From positions 1-14,373 of the forward strand of contig DATCKN010000009.1 of the NCBI GenBank assembly GCA_036562185.1: 14,373 bases of DNA, written 5' to 3'. Below are positions 5,848 to 14,029 of the stretch, in pieces. Made by a program: the position numbers and the translations under genes. Each line of letters starts with the position of its first letter. The stretch's first letter is position 1. This DNA is from Thermoclostridium sp036562185 (lineage in GTDB: Bacteria; Bacillota; Clostridia; DSM-8532). The notes under the pieces are model-generated. The model was not told the origin of the DNA and made no database searches. It saw nothing but the letters and a program-made list of their open reading frames with translations.

Positions 5848-8800
5848 TTGAAGGAGATGATTACAATTAGTGATTATACTTTCAATGATTATTATAATGA
5901 AATAAAGAAAAACGTAAAAATTACCGAGGTTTTCGAAAGGTTAGGACTAAAGATATATAAAAGAGGGAAATATTATAAAACTTTATGTCCATTTCATAAA
6001 GAAACTAACCCTTCTCTTGTAATATATAAGGAATCTTATCATTGCTTTGGATGTAATGCACATGGAGATATTTTTACTGTAATAAGCCAAATAAAAGGAT
6101 ACTCATTTTACGATACTGTTGCATGGTTAGAAGGTGAATTTCCTTACATAAAGAGCTATAAACCGAAGGAAAAGAAGGCTTTAGTTAAGCCTGTGAATGC
6201 ATTTGATATCGCTTTTAACTGTTATAGTAACATGAGTGATAAAGAAAAATTAGGACTAGAATATTTTGCCAATAATCGGAAATATGATTCTAGGTACTTA
6301 CAAGACGCAGAAATCTTTTATGTTACAGGGAATAAGTTGTTAAAATACACTGAAGATAATATTGAAATGAAGCAAGTACTTTTAGAAAAGAAGCTGCTAA
6401 AAGAAAAAGTTGTTGATTACGATGAAACAAAAAGTGAAAGATCTTTTCTTCAAGATACTTTTATCAATGATAGGGTTGTTATAACTTTACGTGATTACAA
6501 TAACTCCATAGTTGGGTTTGCCGGAAGAGCTATTAAAGATGAACCCAAATACCTTTTCACACAGGATCTTCAGAAAAATAATTTATTATATCGACTAAAT
6601 GTAGTAAAAGAAAAATGCAAAAACGATGAAGAAGAAGTATGCGAATTATATTTAACAGAAGGAATTTTTGATGCATTGAGGTTAGAATTTAATGGGTTTT
6701 ACGCTGTTTCTGTTTTAGGAAGTCAGATTACAAAAGATCAGGTAAAAATTCTTGATACATTCATAAAAGATATGACGCGAAATAAAAAAGGAGTTATTCT
6801 ATATTTATTTTTGGATTCTGATAATGCTGGTTTAAAGGGAGCGTTTGATTCAATAAAAAACTTATGGAGAAATAAAGGAACAAGAAAAACAATTGTAAAT
6901 ATTGTTGTAAACAAAGAAAAACTAGCAGGAAAAAATCAAGATATCTTGACGAATGAAAGCAAAGATGAAAAAGAATTCAAGGACCCTGACGAGATATTAA
7001 GAGATTTAAATTATGAAGAAAGTGTTAAGTGGATTAAGAATAATACTATTGATGTCTTTGAGTTTTTAATACGTTACTTATATGACAGTGAAAATTTAAT
7101 ATACGATAAGAGAAATAATTCTATTGAAAATGCTTTTAGTGAAATGGACATTGTCGAGAGATTATCTGTAATGGTCAGAATGAAAAGTATTCTATCTGAA
7201 AAAATCTGGCGTGAAATCCTCGAATATTATGAAATTATAGAAACTGATTCAACTGCATTTCAGAAATTTTTCCGGTTTATACATGGAATGCAATCTGAAG
7301 GAACGAAAGAAAAAACTCCATTATTACCAGAAACGACAGAAGAAGATTTATTTCTTAGAGCGATTTCTATAGCAAAAAACAGTTATGAAAGAGAAGAAAC
7401 AGTTTTAGATGATTTTTCATGGGACAGAATCCAATATTGTGCCGATATTTTCATACCTTATTTTAAAATTAGTTTGATGAATCAAATAAGCACATCAAAT
7501 TACAATTACGAAGATAAAGTGCCAATGCTAGCAATACGTGTTCCCAAAAAAAATGATGAATTTAGATTAAAAATGCAATATATTCATGAACAGTTGATAT
7601 TACAGCAATATGTACTTAATGAATTATTGAGCTCAAACAAGGACGATCCTGAATATGAAAAGCTTGTTCCTGCGGTCAGGTATGATAAAATGACGGGGCG
7701 AGTATATACAACAGGATTTGAATATTATGATTTTTATAAAAAACATAATGTAGAAACAGTTAGTTTTGCATATCAGATAGATATGATGTCTGTAAATGGA
7801 ATTACAACGGGTGAAGGAATGTATAGGCCATTTTATGAATGTTGGCGCTCATTTATTGAGTACATTAAAGATGGTATAAAATCTATTGAAGGAGAATTAG
7901 TATATAAAGTAAGATTAGACATTAGAAAATTTTATGATAGAATCCCATTATATGCGGTAAGAAATATGTTGGTATCCCAACTTAGACAGGCATTAACTGT
8001 AAGAGGAGACAAATTTTCTAAAATATTGACATCTGATAGCAATCAACATCAAATAGATAATGATTCGCTTGCAGAAAAGCTTGCTGATTGGCTGGATAAT
8101 CAAGCATTTGGAAATCGATATTATGATACTAAAAACGGAGATATCACCAACAGCGAAAATGGATTATTTGGAGTTCCTCAAGGACCAAATCTATCGTCAT
8201 ATCTGGCAAACATTATTCTGTTTCCCATGGATAAGAGAATTACCGAATATGTTTCAATGGTGAATGATAATGGAAACGATAATGAGCAGAGTAATAAACA
8301 TAATAATGATAATTGTAAAAAGATACATGTGAGATATGCAAGATATGTAGACGATATGGTTATTGTTTCAGATGATCCCAAGCATTTACATGCCATTAGA
8401 GACATAATAGTAAATGAGTTACAGAAGTTGGGGCTCGAACTTAGTCCTAAAACTGATGAGGCTGAGGAGATAAGTAAACGAGATGCCCTCAACTGGCTAC
8501 TTGATGAAAGAGGTGGGTTAGGAGTTTCTTCGCTATTTGATTTTCCTGATGATTCTTTGGACACAATTTTTGATCAATATGAATATTACGATACTATCAA
8601 CAGGCGTGACGCTTTAAAACTTCTTAACAATTTAATGTTTGATCCAAATCAAATTGATGATGACAAAATATTCTATAGCACTATTGAATCTATTTTTAAA
8701 ACAGATGAAGTCAGATATAATGATGTCGTAAGGTTATCAGAAACGATAATCAGATACGTAATCAGAAAGAGTGATGAAGTACGTAGGGAAAACTTGCTAG

Positions 8801-11800
8801 AGGAATATGAAAAAACATGGGTAAATTACACTAAGGTTAGCCCTCCAAATTCGATGTTTCGCAGAAATGGTATCTGTTTTCTTTCATTTATTGATGGCTT
8901 AATCAGAATATTAAGACCTGATAATAGGCTAATAAAAAACTTTGATGAGCAGAAACTAGATAAAAGTGACAGGGTTACGGTAATATCTTTTGTTATTAGT
9001 AAGAATCTATTTGAGATACTTGATGAAAAAATTATAAACAATGATGGTGTTTTACTATTGAATAACAGAATACTATATCAAAAATTGCTTCAAATTATTG
9101 ATTTATCCATTAGAAATTTACCAGATGAAAACCAAGTCCAGCAAATAGGCTGCAGAATAAAGATAAGTGATAAAGCAGTAGATAATTTATATATTTCATA
9201 TAAGGATAGAATGAGATATTTACTTAATAACAGTAATAATGAATATGAACGGAGATGGATTTATTCATTATATACGAATTTCATCTCAAAGGGCATAGGC
9301 GAGGACTTACTGTCAGACATAAAGCAATTGATTCATAGAGAAATGACACTTAATGGTAAGCCATTATTTAGATTTCATTTCTTTGTTACAAGACTTTTAA
9401 ATTGTAAAAAACTTATTGATTATAAAGATACTAGGGACCAGTTTAGTAGTATAGATATCGCGACTATAAAAGATTTAGATTTTATCAGTGATTTGAGTAT
9501 ATTTGATCAATGTTTGCTTTTATGGTTTGATCATGAGAATGTACAAGACAATGAAAAATATGGGAAGATAGCATTAAAATCGTTAATAAATATAATAGAT
9601 AAGAGGTTTATTGCATCTGTCTTGCATGAAAACAGAATACTTAAGAAATATTTATTTAATGGTCGACAAGATTTAAGATATTTACCGGTACCGCCAGGTG
9701 TAAATTACAGCGGGATTTTTGCAATTAGCGTAAAAAATGAGGGAAGAGAAGAAAAAACAGGTAAATCTGAAAAAGAGGAAGTATTACGAGCTGATTTGAA
9801 TAATAATAAGCTTGGTGAACATTACTTAGGTTTACGTTGGAGTCATCTTAGAAACACTATCGATAAAGTCCATTTGTATAAAGCTAATATAAAAGGTGAT
9901 ATATGGTTAAGCTTGGATGAATACTTTAGGAAGTATGAAATTCCGTCGTCAGATTTAGTTTATGATGTTTCAAAGATTTACAGGAAGCTAATGAACTTTT
10001 TAATAGAGGAAAAAGAAAATGATAAATTAGTTATCTCAAAGTATCATGTTTTTCTAGATAAAAATGATAATATTAGAGTGCTATCATATAAATCAGAGTC
10101 AGAATCTAATGTTGCAATATCGAATGGAAGCAATTCTCTGAAACTGGAATTAGTAAATCATATCGGAAATACTTACTGGAAAGTGGGACTGGTGCTTAAA
10201 GACGCGCTTTCAATTGGCAATGTGATACTTAGAGATAAAGATTATTCAACACTTATGTTAATTAGTACTTTGAAGCGGTTATGTGGATATTATGAGTATG
10301 CCAAGATAGAATCAGCTGAAAAATCCGTTGAAAGGGCTCTCCAGTTACTTGACAATTTCCCGGAAGATGAAAAGGCACAGCAAATTTATGTTCTAAACTC
10401 TAATATTGTAAACAGTTTTATAGAATATCGGAAGAATAATTACTGGGATGACGGTTCAATAGTATTTCACTTATACAGATGGTCTCAAAAGTGTCTGGAT
10501 AAGTATTACAAAGAACTTAAAAGTATATTTGATGAAATTGGTGTAGTTAGTGCAGGAACGGATATTATAAAAAGAAGATCTTCTTGGAGTTATTTTTCGA
10601 TTGCTCATAACATTAATAATCTAGTGCAAACTTATGCTAATTCTGATGGCGCTACAGTTGGTTTCGAAGCACTTATGAGTGGACTTTATATTAGCTCTGT
10701 AATGGAAAACATAAGAATGCAGGTTCTGGAAAGAATAGTTGCACTTAGGCCGCATGAAGCGGAAGGCCTGAATGGGAAGGGATTACAAGATAGTCTAACG
10801 GAAGTTATAACAAAAAATAGTGATAAAAACATAAATTTACTTGCCAGTATTTCAAATGATCATTTAGACGAGTTTCGGAGTATTGTAGGTGATCTTTTAG
10901 GCAAGAAATATCCGGAATCAATAAAATACTTAACACTGGAAGGTTGGCTGGTGCTTCTTCGCTGGGTACTTGAAATTGATACTTCATCAAAATACGTTAC
11001 ATCACTAAGAATAAAAAAACATGATGAAATTGTAATGCAAGAAGTTAGGAAGAAGTTGAATGATCTTAATGAAAAATTTCTTTTGGCTTATAGCGATGAA
11101 AAAAGTACAAACGAAAGTGTAGAATATCCTTTTGACATTGTACAGAAAGCAGTTAGAGTTTGGAATGAGAAACTTTCGATAGAAATGTTTGAGATTCTTA
11201 ATTCAATAGATGATCTCGATAATGTAGTCGTCGAGGCAAAATCATCACGGTTCTTCAGTAAAATTATTGAGCGTACTCCGGATGCTAAACTAAACAAAGT
11301 GTCATTGGATTTAGACGGACTACGTATACATGACATGCCTTACTATTTTTTAACAGAAGCTCATTTCGGGAAAACCAACAGAGTCTTAGAACATAATGAA
11401 GAAGGTGAGATTGTTTGGACTCAAACAATAATTGGTAATGAGATTTGTGGAGTATCAGCAATATCATCTGTTGTATATGATTTAGTTAAAATCAGAAGAG
11501 TAGAGAATGAGAATTATTCGCACAGCATTTGTAATGAAAGCTATAAAAATGCAATTAGTAATAAGGAAGAGAATGAATTGGGGGGAAAAGAAGATAAGAG
11601 TGATAAAGAGGAGGAGAATAAGCAGCTAGAAGAAAATAAGAAAAGCAAATCTACGATGATTGGTAATGAAGATCAGTTAATTTCTAAAGACAATGCTATT
11701 GATGAGGATTTTAATGAAATTATTAAACATATTTCTCAATTACAAATTGCAAGTTGGGAAAAAAGAAGGAAAATATTCAAGACATTAGATCGTATAGCTC

Positions 11801-13524
11801 TTTTCCAATTCGATGTAGACGACAGCTATCAGCATCCTATTTCTGAAGTATGTTTGGATCAATATAGTATAGAAACTCATGAGGTTTCGTTATGCGAAAA
11901 AAATATGCGAGAAATCAAGAAAAATCCTGAAAAATGGAACGCAGTAGTTAGCAAAGAAGGCATACTCAAACTTAGAAGTTGTGCAGAATTTAGAAGGAGA
12001 AAACTACTGGAAAAGGTTTTTGAAGTTTGCAATATTTTTGAAGTAGATATATTGCTTTTACCGGAATACTCTGTCAGACCGGAAACAGTAATGTGGATGT
12101 TAGATCATATTATAAGAAAAGAATATAAGTTTTCAGTGTGGGCTGGCACATTTAGAATAGTACCTGGTTATCTTCTGGATAAAAATGCATTTCAAGATTT
12201 ATACGATAGCACCGCAATGGAGATAGATCCATTAAATTACTGGGCTGCTGTTCTACCAATTATATGTAATAAACAAAATGATGAAGTGCTAGGGGTTCAA
12301 AAGAAGGATTTATTTCCAAGGATAATTGCTCAGAAATACAAGAAATATCCTGCCATATCATTACAGGAATTTATAAATCCTTTCAAAGCGAGTCGTGGAC
12401 CAATAAAACCAATTGCGAAAACATTTGATAAAGCTACAATATTCGGTGACGCTAGAGATGATGTTATAGAGCTAATTTGCTCTGAATTGTTTATTATGAT
12501 GAATCCCAGCAATATACAAATGTTTACTTTAGCTTCATACAAACTGTACAATATTTTCTCGAAATCCAAATGTGAATACAAAGACTATTTAGAAGGTACA
12601 AAAAACGATATTATAGAGTTTGGCAATTGGACTGCAATAAACAATAGTAAAGGTAAATATTCCAGAACACCTATTATATTAGTTCCGGCATATACAACAA
12701 GAGCTATAGATTATTATGTTGCTGGACAGGCGGGTTACCTTTCTTCAGGAATTACAACGGTTTTTTGTAATGCCGTAGGTCCAAAAACAGAAGGAGGAAG
12801 CTGTTTCATAGGGACAGATTGCTGGGACAACAGGGATGGTAATGTGAGCTCATATATGCCTGATTATTCACCTTACCATGGTGTAATTCCTGGTATATAT
12901 AAACAGTTTTACGAATTTAGAGATAGGGGAGGTCTAGGAAGAGAAGAACAAGCATTACTAATTTGCGATATAAATCCAACTATAAGCTTTACTGGCAAAC
13001 CAAATCCTCAGTCTTTGGGAAAATGTCTTGAGTTAGTTGCACATTTGCCAATTATCGAGTCGCATGTATCAAAAAGAATAGATATTGATAAAAATGTCAA
13101 CAAGCAAAGGGGAAAAGGGTGTAGATGTAAGATTTCTAAACAGAGAATTATGAGCAAATGTGATAAGGCAATAATGGGTATTACTGACTTATATAGATAT
13201 TACCTCAGAAGAGAATCTGATGCTAATAGTTATGTATTAACAGTACAAGATAAAACTCCTGATAAAATGAAAGAAGCTCTTGTTAAAATAGGAGAAGCAA
13301 TTAATAGTGAGTGGATGATAAGAAGAGGTGAAGCGTACTTGATGCAACATATTAACAACCCTCGAGAGTGGCCTCCTCCAACAGTACTAGATTGGCTATG
13401 GGTAAATGTTGATTATGAAAAAGAGTATGGAAAAAGCGGAGATGAATATTGCATAGAGGTCCCAGTTTTTACAGAAGCTGAACTGAAAGAGAAATTGGAT
13501 GCAAAGAGTGCCTCAAGTAAATAA
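5848..13524 (+). CDS. Giant DnaG-like primase / reverse transcriptase / nitrilase fusion protein (putative defence system)
   Basis: One uninterrupted frame of about 2,558 residues. In order it contains a DnaG-type CHC2 zinc finger (C47, H50, C66, C69) and primase core with TOPRIM motifs (to about 430); a reverse transcriptase (about 590-875) with catalytic D691, D835 and D836; about 1,000 mainly helical residues without a recognised motif; a charged linker (about 1886-1950); and a nitrilase-fold domain (about 2035-2380) with apparent triad E2073, K2152, C2211. No signal peptide or membrane segment is evident, so it should be cytoplasmic. RT-nitrilase fusions are known among defence RTs (DRT type 1/UG1), and by analogy this may synthesise nucleic acid during phage infection. 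The primase fusion makes a self-priming polymerase conceivable; both are inference. The start is uncertain: TTG at 5848 has no upstream Shine-Dalgarno, while codon 4 is an ATG (5857) directly abutting AAGGAG. The gene stands alone in an AT-rich island, indicating horizontal transfer. No terminator is visible directly after it. Confidence 0.95.
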   Translation: MKEMITISDYTFNDYYNEIKKNVKITEVFERLGLKIYKRGKYYKTLCPFHKETNPSLVIYKESYHCFGCNAHGDIFTVISQIKGYSFYDTVAWLEGEFPYIKSYKPKEKKALVKPVNAFDIAFNCYSNMSDKEKLGLEYFANNRKYDSRYLQDAEIFYVTGNKLLKYTEDNIEMKQVLLEKKLLKEKVVDYDETKSERSFLQDTFINDRVVITLRDYNNSIVGFAGRAIKDEPKYLFTQDLQKNNLLYRLNVVKEKCKNDEEEVCELYLTEGIFDALRLEFNGFYAVSVLGSQITKDQVKILDTFIKDMTRNKKGVILYLFLDSDNAGLKGAFDSIKNLWRNKGTRKTIVNIVVNKEKLAGKNQDILTNESKDEKEFKDPDEILRDLNYEESVKWIKNNTIDVFEFLIRYLYDSENLIYDKRNNSIENAFSEMDIVERLSVMVRMKSILSEKIWREILEYYEIIETDSTAFQKFFRFIHGMQSEGTKEKTPLLPETTEEDLFLRAISIAKNSYEREETVLDDFSWDRIQYCADIFIPYFKISLMNQISTSNYNYEDKVPMLAIRVPKKNDEFRLKMQYIHEQLILQQYVLNELLSSNKDDPEYEKLVPAVRYDKMTGRVYTTGFEYYDFYKKHNVETVSFAYQIDMMSVNGITTGEGMYRPFYECWRSFIEYIKDGIKSIEGELVYKVRLDIRKFYDRIPLYAVRNMLVSQLRQALTVRGDKFSKILTSDSNQHQIDNDSLAEKLADWLDNQAFGNRYYDTKNGDITNSENGLFGVPQGPNLSSYLANIILFPMDKRITEYVSMVNDNGNDNEQSNKHNNDNCKKIHVRYARYVDDMVIVSDDPKHLHAIRDIIVNELQKLGLELSPKTDEAEEISKRDALNWLLDERGGLGVSSLFDFPDDSLDTIFDQYEYYDTINRRDALKLLNNLMFDPNQIDDDKIFYSTIESIFKTDEVRYNDVVRLSETIIRYVIRKSDEVRRENLLEEYEKTWVNYTKVSPPNSMFRRNGICFLSFIDGLIRILRPDNRLIKNFDEQKLDKSDRVTVISFVISKNLFEILDEKIINNDGVLLLNNRILYQKLLQIIDLSIRNLPDENQVQQIGCRIKISDKAVDNLYISYKDRMRYLLNNSNNEYERRWIYSLYTNFISKGIGEDLLSDIKQLIHREMTLNGKPLFRFHFFVTRLLNCKKLIDYKDTRDQFSSIDIATIKDLDFISDLSIFDQCLLLWFDHENVQDNEKYGKIALKSLINIIDKRFIASVLHENRILKKYLFNGRQDLRYLPVPPGVNYSGIFAISVKNEGREEKTGKSEKEEVLRADLNNNKLGEHYLGLRWSHLRNTIDKVHLYKANIKGDIWLSLDEYFRKYEIPSSDLVYDVSKIYRKLMNFLIEEKENDKLVISKYHVFLDKNDNIRVLSYKSESESNVAISNGSNSLKLELVNHIGNTYWKVGLVLKDALSIGNVILRDKDYSTLMLISTLKRLCGYYEYAKIESAEKSVERALQLLDNFPEDEKAQQIYVLNSNIVNSFIEYRKNNYWDDGSIVFHLYRWSQKCLDKYYKELKSIFDEIGVVSAGTDIIKRRSSWSYFSIAHNINNLVQTYANSDGATVGFEALMSGLYISSVMENIRMQVLERIVALRPHEAEGLNGKGLQDSLTEVITKNSDKNINLLASISNDHLDEFRSIVGDLLGKKYPESIKYLTLEGWLVLLRWVLEIDTSSKYVTSLRIKKHDEIVMQEVRKKLNDLNEKFLLAYSDEKSTNESVEYPFDIVQKAVRVWNEKLSIEMFEILNSIDDLDNVVVEAKSSRFFSKIIERTPDAKLNKVSLDLDGLRIHDMPYYFLTEAHFGKTNRVLEHNEEGEIVWTQTIIGNEICGVSAISSVVYDLVKIRRVENENYSHSICNESYKNAISNKEENELGGKEDKSDKEEENKQLEENKKSKSTMIGNEDQLISKDNAIDEDFNEIIKHISQLQIASWEKRRKIFKTLDRIALFQFDVDDSYQHPISEVCLDQYSIETHEVSLCEKNMREIKKNPEKWNAVVSKEGILKLRSCAEFRRRKLLEKVFEVCNIFEVDILLLPEYSVRPETVMWMLDHIIRKEYKFSVWAGTFRIVPGYLLDKNAFQDLYDSTAMEIDPLNYWAAVLPIICNKQNDEVLGVQKKDLFPRIIAQKYKKYPAISLQEFINPFKASRGPIKPIAKTFDKATIFGDARDDVIELICSELFIMMNPSNIQMFTLASYKLYNIFSKSKCEYKDYLEGTKNDIIEFGNWTAINNSKGKYSRTPIILVPAYTTRAIDYYVAGQAGYLSSGITTVFCNAVGPKTEGGSCFIGTDCWDNRDGNVSSYMPDYSPYHGVIPGIYKQFYEFRDRGGLGREEQALLICDINPTISFTGKPNPQSLGKCLELVAHLPIIESHVSKRIDIDKNVNKQRGKGCRCKISKQRIMSKCDKAIMGITDLYRYYLRRESDANSYVLTVQDKTPDKMKEALVKIGEAINSEWMIRRGEAYLMQHINNPREWPPPTVLDWLWVNVDYEKEYGKSGDEYCIEVPVFTEAELKEKLDAKSASSK
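5896..7135 (+). other. Domain: DnaG-like primase module (CHC2 zinc finger + TOPRIM core)
   Basis: Residues about 17-430. The zinc ribbon is C47-x2-H50-x15-C66-x2-C69 in CPFHKETNPS...YHCFGCNAHGD. The DnaG core motif VGFAGRAI (222-229) with PKYLF (233-237) follows. The TOPRIM acidic motifs are E271 in LTEGIFDAL, with D275, and D323/D325 in FLDSDNAG. KDPDE (378-382) and a VFEFLI segment after it also match bacterial primases. The metal-binding acidic residues appear intact, so primer synthesis is plausible. The DnaB-binding C-terminal domain of a replicative primase is not seen. Confidence 0.93.
7615..8472 (+). other. Domain: reverse transcriptase with YVDD active site
   Basis: Residues about 590-875. 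Motif A is RLDIRKFYDRIP (689-700) with D691. Motif B is GVPQGPNLSSYLAN (775-788). Motif C is RYARYVDDMVIVSDD (829-843) with D835 and D836. LGLELSPKT (861-869) matches the segment following the palm in group II-intron-like and retron-like RTs. All three catalytic aspartates are present. No maturase X domain or HNH endonuclease follows, so this is not a group II intron protein; the nitrilase at the C-terminus instead points to the UG/DRT lineage. Confidence 0.95.
8485..11502 (+). other. Unassigned central region of the giant protein
   Basis: Residues about 880-1885. Predicted by eye to be mostly amphipathic helix, rich in Lys, Glu, Asn and Ile, without a recognised motif, membrane segment or zinc ligands. 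Defence and Abi-type RTs often carry a helical-repeat domain after the palm, so part of this may correspond to that. A more beta-like island lies near residues 1380-1450 (KLELVNHIGNTYWKVGLVLK starts at 1432). Confidence 0.5.
11503..11697 (+). other. Low-complexity charged linker in the giant protein
   Basis: Residues about 1886-1950 are nearly all Glu, Lys, Asn, Asp and Ser (for example KEDKSDKEEENKQLEENKKS), encoded by a purine-rich tract. It probably forms a flexible tether between the helical region and the nitrilase domain and is a natural place for proteolysis. Confidence 0.8.
11950..12987 (+). other. Domain: nitrilase-fold (carbon-nitrogen hydrolase)
   Basis: Residues about 2035-2380. 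VDILLLPEYS (2066-2075) supplies the catalytic Glu E2073. QKKDLFP (2151-2157) matches the lysine motif, with K2152 in register. IELICSELF (2207-2215) supplies the nucleophile C2211. The downstream ILVPAYTTRAIDYYVAGQAG and TTVFCNAVG...GTDCW segments match the helix and strand after the nucleophile in the superfamily, and LICDIN near 2371-2376 matches its closing strand. The triad looks complete, so this is probably an active amidase-type enzyme, but the substrate is unknown. In DRT1-type proteins the same domain occupies the C-terminus. Confidence 0.88.
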
Positions 13525-13663
13525 GAGTATTTAGTAACATTACACGATTACTCATAAACACATTACTACCTAAATTAAGCTAGTAAATCAAAGTCATACA
13601 TATGTGAAGCATATGGACAAGTTGCTGCAGAACGGGCAGTCAACGGGACAAAAGAGATAACAA

Positions 13664-13798
13664 ATGAATAAAAAAGAGAGGCGGGCAAGCACAAAAGAGT
13701 TTGGCAGAATCATCCGCAGCAATTTCTGGGACCTGGAACCCCTTGCCCAAGTATTCGAGCGTTTTTCCTATCCGCTGAAGAGCTGTGCAGTCGGATAA
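13664..13798 (+). CDS. Small orphan frame, 44 aa, possibly a gene remnant
   Basis: ATG at 13664 to TAA at 13796-13798. The product starts MNKKERRASTKEFGRIIRSN and continues with FWDLEPLAQVFERFSYPLKS. Codon use is host-like rather than like the giant gene. The W-x-L-x-x-F-x-YP spacing vaguely recalls the C-terminal part of mutator/IS256-type transposases, but this is too short and too degenerate to assert. The only ribosome-binding hint is GAG about 8 nt upstream. It could be the tail of a gene broken when the AT-rich island arrived, or a chance frame. Confidence 0.3.
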   Translation: MNKKERRASTKEFGRIIRSNFWDLEPLAQVFERFSYPLKSCAVG

Positions 13799-13846
13799 AC
13801 AGCCAGTCAGATAAATACACCGTAAAGGAACCGCACATCATCCATA

Positions 13847-13880
13847 AACCGGGCTCAAAACACGAGCCCGGTTATTTTTT
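13847..13880 (+). terminator. Rho-independent terminator
   Basis: AACCGGGCTC (13847-13856) pairs perfectly with 13864-13873 around a 7-nt loop and is followed by A and six T residues. It would end any transcript coming from the orphan frame or from the giant gene, for which no nearer terminator was found. Confidence 0.93.
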
Positions 13881-13915
13881 CCAAAAAAGATTTTTCGTAC
13901 TATTTTTGATCATAT

Positions 13916-13944
13916 TTGAACTATCTTTAGGACTGCCGTATTTA
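13916..13944 (+). promoter_or_regulatory. Probable sigma-A promoter of the surface protein gene
   Basis: TTGAAC (13916-13921), a 17-bp spacer and TATTTA (13939-13944), in an AT-rich context just after a terminator, give a leader of about 80 nt. The -10 is imperfect; the overlapping TATAAA at 13943 would need a 21-bp spacer. Confidence 0.5.
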
Positions 13945-14029
13945 TAAAATATTTGCATCACTTTCTTTCATATGATCTCTTTGCCCTAAAAGTAAATGTC
14001 TTTTCAGTTAAAAGGAGTGAGGTCTCTTT

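Larger units (their letters stand above)
13525..14029. other. Intergenic region between the giant gene and the surface protein gene
   Basis: The first 80 bases or so stay AT-rich and show no terminator. From about 13600 composition is host-like again and includes a 16-codon frame VKHMDKLL... ending at 13660 and the 44-codon frame at 13664. These are followed by a strong terminator (13847-13880) and a promoter (13916-13944). The AT-to-GC change near 13600 is the best estimate of the island's right edge. Confidence 0.6.

Noticed and set aside
7546..7553. Run of eight A residues after CCC inside the giant gene, a possible slippage or frameshift site
   Set aside because: The frame continues intact through the run and both neighbouring domains are in one frame. 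No stimulatory structure was seen, so it is treated as ordinary Lys codons in AT-rich DNA.
5848..13524. Group II intron or retron as the source of the reverse transcriptase
   Set aside because: No maturase X or endonuclease domain follows the palm and no intron domain V/VI-like structure is visible downstream. The C-terminal nitrilase and N-terminal primase do not fit either class.
5544..13590. GCTAAGTAA (5544) and GCTAGTAAA (near 13579) as possible att-like direct repeats at the island edges
   Set aside because: The two differ by an indel, are very short and AT-rich, and no integrase or tRNA gene is present in the window.
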